64,000 bases of DNA from Chloranthus sessilifolius. Taxonomy: Eukaryota; Streptophyta; Magnoliopsida; Chloranthales; Chloranthaceae. Under the pieces are notes generated by a model that was given only the letters and a program-made list of their open reading frames with translations, ran no database searches and was not told the origin of the DNA. The stretch lies in contig CM037591.1 of NCBI GenBank assembly GCA_021018995.1, positions 69,715,901 to 69,779,900 on the forward strand, written 5' to 3'. A program made the position numbers and the translations under genes. Of this stretch, positions 31,963 through 40,271 are shown one piece after another (the stretch's first letter is position 1; each line of letters starts with the position of its first letter).

Positions 31963-33237
31963 ATGGCTTCAAGCCCAAATCCACAACCTAAGAAGCGGAT
32001 GGTGATTCGGTCGCCGTCGGCGCGCAACAAAGTGCCGCAAACTTCACAACCATCACCAAACCCATCCTCCAGTCCGATCACACTAGATGATTGGTGGGGG
32101 GCCAAAAATTTTTGAAACCGAATGGGATATACATCCCTCCTGTTTCGGGGATCCGACGTCCACCCAATGGATATCGGACTTCCTCACCAACAACAATCTT
32201 AAGGCCCTGCTTACACCATTCGGGGATCGTTATTACCCGAGGCTTGTGAAGTTATTTTATCAAACCCTAAACTTGAACGTGGATGAGGACGCTATCCTCA
32301 TCACAATCGATGGAAATGAACTGATCTTTAGATGTGCCGAAATTTCATCGGTCATGAAATGTCCCCACATCTACACCCCTAGCCCACTTATCCTACCACC
32401 TTTTTCTGGGAACGTCGATTTCTCAACAATCATTTCTGATATCACAGGCGGCATGTCCGCTTCGGGACAATCTATTACTCGATCACAACTACCGCCGCGT
32501 ATGTGGCTTCTAGACGTCATTTTCAAAAAGAATCTACACCCAACCGGCCATGATCAAGAATGCCGAGATGCGTTTCTGCGGGCCCTACACACCGCATTCC
32601 ATAATAGGTGGATCAACGCACCTATGATCATCATAAAAGGCATGGCGCATGCCTATAAAAGAAATGTAAAGGGTGATGTTCCTCCACCAATCAACCGACT
32701 ACCATATGCTCGGTTGATTTCTCGACTCCTAGGCTCACGGAATGGGAGGGGAGGATTTAAGATCCGGGAGGACGAGTTGTTCCTCACCGATAACGTCGTC
32801 CCCTATCTCGCCCAAGAATGGAGCCGCAACCTAAAGAGTCTACAAACCAGCGTCAACAAGAAAAGAGACCGTCAGGTCTCCCGACAAACCACCCATCAAG
32901 CACCAGACCAACCCTCCTCTACCTGCCCACCATACCCACTACCGACACTGGCATGATGCGGGAGATCCTTCAGCAAGGGCGAGAGATCAGATTGCATCAG
33001 AGGTTCCAGGAGGCACTACTTATCGACCTCATGGGCCAGGCTTACCCGTAGTCATACATGTAGCGCGTCGGTGCCATGAGGGATGCTATTTTTGGAGTGT
33101 CTAGCTCCGGCCCTGCTACGAGGAGCGCCACAGCAGGTACCACGACCATCAGGGTGGACGACGAGGATGACGAGGACTATGAGGATGATGATGGCTCCGG
33201 CGACGATGACGACGACTATGAGGAGGAGGATGACTAG
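31963..33237 (+). pseudogene. E2 extra ORF downstream of pol (plant transposon-protein-like)
   Basis: ATG at 31963 opens MASSPNPQPKKRMVIRSPSA, a basic and Ser/Pro-rich N-terminus with a possible nuclear localisation signal. One base shift at about 32110 separates DDWWGAKNF from ETEWDIHPSC. The main block (to about 32815) contains RYYPRLVKLFYQ, MWLLDVIFKKNLHPTGHDQE and RLPYARLISRLLG. It resembles E3's extra ORF (YYPRLVRLFYQ, PYARLILSML) and, in layout, the 'putative plant transposon protein' domain found in many plant retrotransposon ORFs. The C-terminal part has a helix (MMREILQQGREIRLHQRFQE) and an acidic tail (33150-33237), separated by TAG at 33049-33051 and 33061-33063. It sits where retroviruses have env, but no signal peptide or membrane segment is seen. 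Confidence 0.75.
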
Positions 33238-33581
33238 ATAGTCACATTATTTTTGAAAAAATAATATGTAATTTTTTGTTGAGACATTTTGTGGTGAGGT
33301 GGTTCCTCGTCAATGTTTTTACAAACTATCGTGACATGAATGTCACAAATTTTGTGGATGATTAACATAACGATTGAATAAGTGTTGTGAATGATTATTC
33401 TAGGTTTTATGATCCTTTTCAACTATAAGGAAAAATTGACATGGCCAACGCATGTCGTTGCGAAATGCGACAAATCGTTCAATTACTGTTTTAGATATTC
33501 TTGGTCTAGTAATAGTAGTAGTATCTGGTTACGAGAATATCATCGATTTTCGAGGACGAAAATCTTATAAGTTGGGTTGAT
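33238..33581 (+). other. E2 3' untranslated region and polypurine tract
   Basis: No gene. GATTTTCGAGGACGAAAATC at 33546-33565 forms an 8-bp stem with a 4-base loop. The CGAGGACGAAA word upstream of the 3' LTR is a conserved feature of Tekay-type elements. The polypurine tract is weak (AAGTTGGGTTGA, 33570-33581). Confidence 0.65.
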
Positions 33582-35769
33582 TGTCACAACCCCAGATTTT
33601 TGGGATAAGTGCACATCATGCACTATATACATGTATATGTGTTTCACAAGGAGACCAAAACGAATCGTAGACACTATGTGTGTACGTGGGAAACACACTA
33701 GTATTTCCCTAACTTATAAGTATATAGTGAAAGAGAGAGGAGAGAAGAGCCCTTGCGTAACTCTATTCTAACCTAAATAGAGAGAAGGAGAATATAGAGA
33801 GAAAGAAAAGAAGAGCCTAGTAAAGAACTAGGGGTTCGTTGGGACTTAAATCGGCAGAAGAGTTGGAGAAAAGGCTAGAGGAGGAACCTTGGAGGCCTGT
33901 TAGCCTAGTAGAATTTTGAATCTTGAATCAAACTTGCGCGAGACTCATCGTCGGAGGTATGTTAAAGGCATGATAGATGCTTAGGCATGATTTAAATAAT
34001 AGGAAGAATGTTGGTTGAATGTTTTTTTTATGTTAAGGTTTGAATGAAAGGAGAAATTGTGTTCTCGATCTGATCAAGGAGCAAAAATCATCGTTCCTCG
34101 CTCGAGCGGTCTAAAGGGCTCGCTCGAGCGAGGATGAATAGGAAAAATATAACTCTGGGCTCGCTCGAGCGGTCCCCAAAACTAGAGGGAAGCTCGCTCG
34201 AGCGAGGTCCCCAGTAATGCTTCAGTGGCTCGATTTAACCGCTCGAGCGACCTCGATGTAACCACTCGAGCGAGGTCAGATGACCGCTCGAGCGAGGTCA
34301 AGTGACCGCTTGAGCGAGGTCTGGTGACCACTCAGTTCTTGAATTTATGGGTACAAGAAACTTTGAGGTTGTGCACCCCAATGATTCTAGTAACCTTTCT
34401 AAGCCTATGCTACATTGAAATGTAGGTTTGACACATGATCGTGAAGTATAAACCTCTACGAGAAGGCGTGCTTTGAAATTCGTCGAGGTAGGGAATATTC
34501 TTGAAACATGTGCATTATTCCGTCAAATTCATATATGTAGTGTAATCCATTTAAATAGTCAAATACTGCATGATCATTATGAAAAAGGGTGTATGAGTGA
34601 GCTTCAAAAGTGATAGTCTTGAGGTCCCCAGGGGACGAAAAATTATAAAGTAAACATCTGAAGGATGCGATGGAAATCAGGGGCATCCCAGGGATGCAGA
34701 TGAAAACTAACAGTGAAACGGAAGTAATGTGATAAGGCCCGATGTAATATAATTAGCACAATCACTTTGAATAACTATATGTAGAGCACATTCGATATTT
34801 TTATTATTTAAGGTTTGATTAGAATACCCCACCGACGTGGCGGGATACCCACGACTGACCCGACAAGATATCCGTGAGTAGTACGGCGGCAAATCCGTAC
34901 CTTCATAGCACATCCCAGGGATGTAGATCAAAAAAATAGACCCCACCACCTAGGAGAAAGGGGCTTGGGCAGTATTCCCAGGGAATACATATAACAACTA
35001 TCTAGTTAGACGACGATGGCGAGTATTCCATCGAGGCTCGATGCTATATTGCTCGGGGACTACTTAAGTTAAGATTTAAGTGATTAGGCCAAATTCACAA
35101 CTAAACCAGTAAGGAGATTAAACAAAACCTTGCAGAGTAACAGTCGAAATCATTATTTTTATTCCAGATATTTCAATTGTTTTCCATAAGTGTTACTCGA
35201 TAAATTATGCTTTTAAACTGCTGATATATGTGTGAAGGTTAATCTATATGTTCTTTTTGTTTCCCTACAGAGCTAGGATGTAGCTCACCCCCTTAGACTA
35301 TACGTCGCAGGCCCAGGACTAGCGGCAGTAGAGATTTCTGGAGACGCTGATCCAAGGGATCCGGACTACGTGCCCACGGAAGAGTCAGAACCTCCTCCTG
35401 AGGAATTCTTCTAGGAAACCCACTGCATACTTTGAGAGTGAGTTGAGAGTATTAGGTACGGCTTGGTATGTCAAGCCTCTTTATTTCGAATGTATTTAAA
35501 AACCATTTCTTTTGATAAAACGTCTAGGGTGAACAGTTATCACCAATGGTTTGGGTAAGTTCTTATGCCCATGAATTGGCATGGGACAAGGATTGCCTTT
35601 CGATACCATGATTATTTTTTTTATATGAGAATTTGTTTAGAGTAGCTACATGCGCCTTAATTACAATTTTGGCTTGTATATACCAATGTATTGTAAAGAA
35701 CCCAGGGCACGGCCTTGAGGGTCGTGCTGATGGCACGGATTTTGAGGTGCCGAAATTCAGGTTGTCACA
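33582..35769 (+). repeat. E2 3' LTR
   Basis: Nearly identical to the 5' LTR; 23 bp shorter overall, in line with one fewer palindrome unit (array at about 34095-34330, eight copies). Hairpin at 35270-35286 and tail at 35311-35414 are retained, with conservative changes (for example MEES to TEES). Followed by TSD AAGTT. Confidence 0.95.
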
Positions 35770-35774
35770 AAGTT

Positions 35775-35826
35775 TCAGCTTCTCGTTGTTAGAGACCATG
35801 CATTCATTTTTGTTATTGTTCAGTTG
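35775..35826 (+). pseudogene. RING-variant E3 ligase exon, right part (after E2)
   Basis: Resumes after the duplicated AAGTT. Joined across the insertion it reads …LKF then QLLVVRDHAFIFVIVQL, the transmembrane segment that follows in this family, and ends at a GTAGGC donor. The reading frame is continuous once the 11.6-kb insertion is ignored, so the gene piece was still in frame when E2 arrived. Confidence 0.85.
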
Positions 35827-36542
35827 GTAGGCTTAAAATGTTTCTATTTCATATTATTTTTCTTAATACATATTCTGTCAAAATGCAACAATAGTTTTTT
35901 GGGCGAGTAACTGGTATCACAAGTCCAAAATTTGTAACATAACAATAAGCTATATTAGTTATAGTTATATGTGTAAATTGTGCAATTATTTTGAGAATCT
36001 TTTTCTCCGAAATACTATAAAGAAATCCTCTGAATTTTCTTTTCTCCTTTTATTCACTAATTTGTGGATTGAGATACAAGAACATCTATTTAAGGAAATT
36101 TCTCGTTTTCCAGAGTTTAATTAATCAACACCAGTAGTTGATACTGTACACCTTTTAATTGAATTATACTTTTTTTTTCTAGGCTCAGTTGAATTATACT
36201 GTATTTTTTTTCTACCAAATTGTCGTGAGAATGTGTGCATTGGGTTAATGTAGGAGACCTTTGGCCCCTGAAGATCCCTAAGCTAATGATGAAATAACAT
36301 GACACCTTTGTCCCCTGAAGTTCCATAAGCTAATGATGTCATAACATGCATTATATTTCTATATGAACTAGCAGCAATGGGTAGATGTTTTCATTTTTAT
36401 GATTTAGATTTTAGACAATAGGGATCCTTCTAGTTATTTAAAATTGTTAATTATGGTCAAAGTATATACAGAGCGGGCATGCCACCTTTTTTTTTAATCT
36501 TTACTGTTTTGCGGATCTATTTTCTGCAAATGCTTTTGACAG
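35827..36542. other. intron of the captured RING-variant fragment
   Basis: AT-rich sequence between a GTAGGC donor and a TGACAG acceptor. A small direct repeat (CTAATGATG…ATAACATG) occurs at 36283-36345. No gene. Confidence 0.55.
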
Positions 36543-36620
36543 GTTGTGAAATTCTTGGGTATGCAAGTATACAAGTTCTACGACGAGGAACTACGAGAAA
36601 TGTTTGGTTATGAAGAGAAT
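36543..36620 (+). pseudogene. RING-variant E3 ligase, next exon fragment
   Basis: After a TTTTGACAG acceptor the 26 codons read VVKFLGMQVYKFYDEELR then EMFGYEEN. This continues the second membrane segment and the conserved YKFY-EELREMFGYEE stretch of the same family. Recognisable coding stops at about 36620, where a GTATCGG-type repeat (to about 36845) begins, so the fragment ends there. Confidence 0.8.
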
Positions 36621-37405
36621 ATAAATATTGGGATCGTTCAGTATCGGGTCATATCAGCCCATATCAACCGATATGTATCCAATTTGAACCAGAAGTAATA
36701 CCAAAAATACCCTTGTGAAATTTTTTGTTATTATTTATATATATTTAGTAGTTTAAAAGTAATAAAACTACATTAATATCAGCTGGTTTGCTCGATACAT
36801 AACCGATATATCCTATTCATATATGTATCGGTTCTAAATCTCTGGTTGTCAGTATTTAAACAACTCTTTTTAGATCAAGAAATCCTGCATCTGCCATTGG
36901 TTGGTCCCGTACATATCAGGTGCTGGGAGGAGTGGATGGGATACAGACTGAACCTCTGGCTTTTTACACACTATTCCTTGTAATTTCTAAATTTATGTTC
37001 GATGTTATTTACACTAGTTACATATTAGACATAATGTACTGAACTAAAGATCAATCCTAATCTTGGGTAGTATTAGAAGTCCCACTGATGAGGTTCCAAT
37101 GTTTAATAGATATAGCCTTTTTTTCTAAATCTACATGACATCAATGTGTTTATATTATAGGGATAAGTATGATGAAGCTTGTCATATAAGTTTTTCTCTA
37201 AATTATTTGTGCTTTCATAGGTTTTTAAAGTATTTTGAAGAAAAGGTCAAGCCCACTATTGGTTCACGAGCATGACTCTTGATTGAGAGGATCAATATGT
37301 ATATAGCTGCTGACTTAATTTCATTGGAATGCAGGGTAGCTGACCATCTTAGAAACATCAAAGCTTGAGAATTTGACCTCCCTGGTTGGGCTATAGATAG
37401 AGCGC
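36621..37405. other. repeat and 5' flank of the TPS1-like fragment
   Basis: A CGATATG/TATCGG-rich repeat at 36625-36845 is followed by AT-rich DNA. GAATGCAG at 37327-37334 is a possible acceptor in front of the untranslated part of the exon whose ATG is at 37406. Confidence 0.45.
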
Positions 37406-37784
37406 ATGCCTGGGAACAAGTCCAATTGCAATCCCATTGTACCTCTGACTAGACTGGAAAGGCTGTTGAGAGAAAGGGAGTTAAGAAAACTTAATACTTC
37501 CCTTCAACCCAATGGGGAGGCAAGTGAAATTAATAGAGAGAAGAATGTAGACCCCGAATTATACTTATGAGAGGGTAATAATTTGGACTTTCCCCATGAA
37601 GAACTTTTGCAAGAGGAAATAGTGGTGAGATCACTCAGTGAGCAATGTGGAATAGAAGGCATAAGGCCCTTGAAACAATGATTGTTGGTGGTGGCTAACA
37701 GATTGCGAGTCTCCGCAATTAGGAGAGGCTAGGGTTCATGGTCCCTGGAGATAAGTGCTGGTGGCCTAGTCAGTGCTCTTCTTG
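37406..37784 (+). pseudogene. TPS1: trehalose-6-phosphate synthase 1, first coding exon (captured pseudogene)
   Basis: ATG opens MPGNKSNCNPIVPLTRLERL then LRERELRKLN, the N-terminus of class I plant TPS1. Further on the text is LLVVANRLRVSAIRRG and SWSLEISAGGLVSALLG, the start of the glycosyltransferase domain that makes trehalose-6-phosphate from UDP-glucose and glucose-6-phosphate. It ends at a GTAAGC donor after CTTG, a plausible exon end. Three in-frame stops (TGA, TGA, TAG) interrupt it; the second lies where the family has Arg before LLVVANRL, consistent with CGA to TGA. No later TPS exon follows, so only this exon was carried. Confidence 0.9.
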
Positions 37785-39289
37785 GTAAGCAATCGACTAA
37801 CAGTGTAACCTTTGATTGGAATAACTCTTTTCTACTTTGGAATGCATTCTGATTGCATTGAAAATCTTCTAGCATCTTCTATGTTTTTTTGGGTCACATT
37901 TTCTCCCCTTTAGCTATTTTTTGTATTTTATATAGAAATCTTGTATACCGTGTATAACTAACCCATTTTACATGTTTTTATTGACCAATGGTTATATTGT
38001 ATCTCATTAAATCCATGGCTTATCAAATATTATAATAGCACTAGAGTTTGAATTTCTTGCGCATGATTGCTTAAGCCTTCAAACATTCAATTTTGCTATA
38101 AGAAATAATGATTGTTTCTTGTATTAAATTTCAGATTTCAGATGGGGAATCTAAAAGTGCATTTCTAATTCCAATAAATGACACAGGTCTGCTTCCCATA
38201 TTCAGTTGTTTGGATTCATCCCTATTTCTAGAGAGTAGATATATTTACTATTTGAATATCTTTGCTGTAGGAACTTTTTTGTGGTTCCCAATATAGTGAT
38301 GGAGAAGATGGCCAGCCCATGAATGATGTTGACACTCCTGAAGATGAACTTTGCTCCATCTTTTCTTTCTATGAACTTGAAGCTTGAATCTGTTCCTCTT
38401 GATGACAAGTGAGTGTTATAAGATTTCTTCAATCCCTTTCCCCCCTTGCTTCTAACAATGATGAAATGGCATGTGATGAAGGGCAGTTTAATTGCTCAAA
38501 CTGCCATAGTCCGACCCCTATCAGATGAGATAAGTCTATGATGATGATTATGATAACAAAATTACTGCCAAATAGAAATGCCTTCCCACCATACATGACA
38601 GCCATTTTAATTTAAATTCAGCAGGTCCCGCTATTCAATAATATATTACTTATGACAGTTAATTTCTAATCTTATTTGTATCTAATGATCCCTTCATGTC
38701 CATTGCAGTGCCTCCGACGTATTATACACATTTGGCTGCTTTTTGTGCGTGTTTTTACTTGGACTCGGAGACATCAGATAGTGGCTCAATGGTGAGTGGT
38801 GTAGCGGGCCGCCCTGATGGTGGTGGGTGAAATACACGTGCCCCTGTGATTTTTTTTTTCTTTTATTTTGAAAATGGGTCATGAGGTCTTTAGATTATTA
38901 GCTCTCTTTTTTTTTTTTTTTTTTTTGAATAAAAGGATTGGACATGTAAAGTTTAAAATGTTTGGCTTATTTGAATAGTTGGATCATAGGTTGAGATGAA
39001 ACATTTTATTTGAATAAAAGAATTGGACATCTATTTTTTTTTATTAATGACATTGAATGATTTGCATTTGAGTTGAATGGATGTGTTGAAATATGAGATT
39101 AATAGCTTTTTTATTTTTATAATTTTTTTTAAACCATTAAAAAAAGCATTAAAAAAATTGCACTAAAAAAAGCATAAAAAAAAAATTATTTTAAAAAAAA
39201 TCATCGAGGTAACTTTTTTTTTTTTTAAATAGTATTTTTTTTTTTTTTAAATTACTTAAAAAAACCACTGCCAAAAGCAATAATTTTTT
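37785..39289. other. right interior of the CACTA, no assigned gene
   Basis: An exon-like window at about 38280-38407 (after GCTGTAG, ending before GTGAGTG) reads in one frame SDGEDGQPMNDVDTPEDELC then SIFSFYELEA; I do not recognise the family. The rest is AT-rich, with long T and A runs at 38910-38930 and 39120-39250. Confidence 0.4.
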
Positions 39290-39481
39290 CTATGACTGTT
39301 AAGAGCAGTCATTGTTAAAGTTCATAAACCACTGTTTAGTATAGTGGTAAAAAAAAACCACTCCTTTTTTTACAATTGTTTAGGGCAGTGGATTTTTTTA
39401 AAAAAATCACTGTCAAAGACAGTGGTTTTTTTAAAAAACTACTGTTTAAGACAGTGGTTTTTTTGGCTTTTTCACATAGTG
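39290..39481. repeat. right subterminal repeats and terminus of the CACTA
   Basis: Repeated AACCACTGT, ATAGTGGT, CAGTGGAT and ACAGTGGT words, alternately inverted, then CACATAGTG at the end. Inverting this end gives CACTATGTGAAAAAGCC then AAAAAAACCACTGT, matching the left end. Confidence 0.85.
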
Positions 39482-39484
39482 ATA

Positions 39485-40271
39485 GTAGATGATAGGGTGG
39501 TGACTTGAATGACAAAAGGGTGATAAGTTAAGCTAATAGGGTCACTAGGGTCCTAAAGAAACACACCTTAGACTTTGGGATGGTCCACAAGTCAAACCCC
39601 CAATGTCAATTTTGGCCATTTTTTGAAGGAAAATCAGGCCCAAACTGTTGGAAGTTGAAGACCCGCAGGGGCCCAGCCCGGGTTTGCAATTTCCTACACA
39701 AATCGGCGATTTTCATTTCGCCATAACGTTTGATGTATAACTCTGATTGAGGCGATTTTTGGCTTATTGGAAAGCTGAGAAAGTCCTTTTTCTAATGAGA
39801 TATAACTACGTTTCAAAAAATATTTGTATAAATTTTGGCACTTCTCTCTTTAACCATTGCTCAGGAGGGTTCAAAACTGGCTCTATGGGTATGGTTTTAT
39901 AATTTCTTACACAAATCCGCGATCTTTATATTACCATAACTTTTGATGTATAACTTTAAATTAGGCGATTCTTAGCTCGTTAGAAAGATGGGAAGTTGTA
40001 CTTTCCAATGGTGTATGTCTTAGGTTGGGCAACTATTTATAAAAAATTTGACACTCCTCTTTCTAATCGTTGTTCAGGGGGGTTCAAATCGATCCCGGGA
40101 AGGGTTCTAATAGGTCTGGGAAAGCTATGGTTAATTCCTAAGGGTTTGGAATGATTCCTAAGGGTTTTGGGATGATTCCTAAGGGTTTAGAAATTTCTTT
40201 CGGAAGCTCGAGGATACGCCTTTCTCGAAGTATGTATCGATCGAGCCTTGGGCCCAATTTGCGTGTCTACA
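39485..40271 (-). repeat. Tat 5' LTR, outer part
   Basis: Continues the LTR after the CACTA and its ATA duplication. Two diverged copies of a CATAACTTTTGATGTATAAC-containing block (from about 39720 and 39930) lie in it. It ends GCGTGTCTACA at 40271, matching the outer end of the 3' LTR at 3470. The next bases are Athila-like LTR. Confidence 0.85.

Larger units (their letters stand above)
24135..35769 (+). mobile_element. Tekay/Del-type chromovirus E2, full length (11.6 kb)
   Basis: LTRs at 24135-26345 and 33582-35769, TG…CA ends, TSD AAGTT on both sides, initiator-tRNA primer site, gag, putative intron, protease, RT, RNase H, integrase and a C-terminal chromodomain (the mark of Tekay/Del chromoviruses). 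After pol comes an extra sense ORF with its own palindrome array and TATA box. Coding regions carry frameshifts and stops. The two LTRs are nearly identical apart from scattered substitutions and one array unit, so insertion was fairly recent compared with Tat. It lies inside a captured RING-variant exon in a CACTA transposon. Confidence 0.95.
15661..39481 (+). mobile_element. CACTA (En/Spm-type) transposon carrying host gene fragments
   Basis: It starts CACTACGTCAAGATGAGG and ends TTTTTCACATAGTG, so the outer bases form CACTA…TAGTG inverted termini. It is flanked by a 3-bp duplication ATA (15658-15660 and 39482-39484), the target size of this superfamily. Both ends carry subterminal ACCACTGT/ACAGTGGT repeats, the kind of motif bound by TnpA-like proteins. 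Total span is 23.8 kb, or about 12.2 kb without the nested E2 element. No TnpD or TnpA transposase domain is recognisable, so it is non-autonomous. It holds pieces of at least four host genes, all on the + strand. Strand is given as the direction of those pieces. Confidence 0.9.
3003..40271 (-). mobile_element. decayed Tat-lineage Ty3/gypsy element, interrupted by E1 and a CACTA
   Basis: Minus-strand order is 5' LTR (40271-39485 plus 15660-14816), primer site for an arginine-type tRNA as in Ogre/Tat elements (14805-14789), long leader, gag, protease, RT, RNase H, a second RNase H, integrase, A-rich polypurine tract and 3' LTR (3470 downward). The dual RNase H and this primer site are marks of the Tat lineage. 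Every domain is broken by stops or frameshifts. The 5' LTR is split by a CACTA transposon and the 3' LTR is cut at 3002 by E1. The right end (40271) sits in an Athila-like LTR, so the expected left TSD is beyond E1. Excluding the CACTA the visible part is about 13.4 kb. Confidence 0.85.

Noticed and set aside
31963-33237. Extra ORF as an envelope glycoprotein because of its env-like position
   Set aside because: Neither copy shows a signal peptide, membrane segment or cleavage site; basic and acidic low-complexity ends suggest a nuclear or nucleic-acid-binding protein instead.
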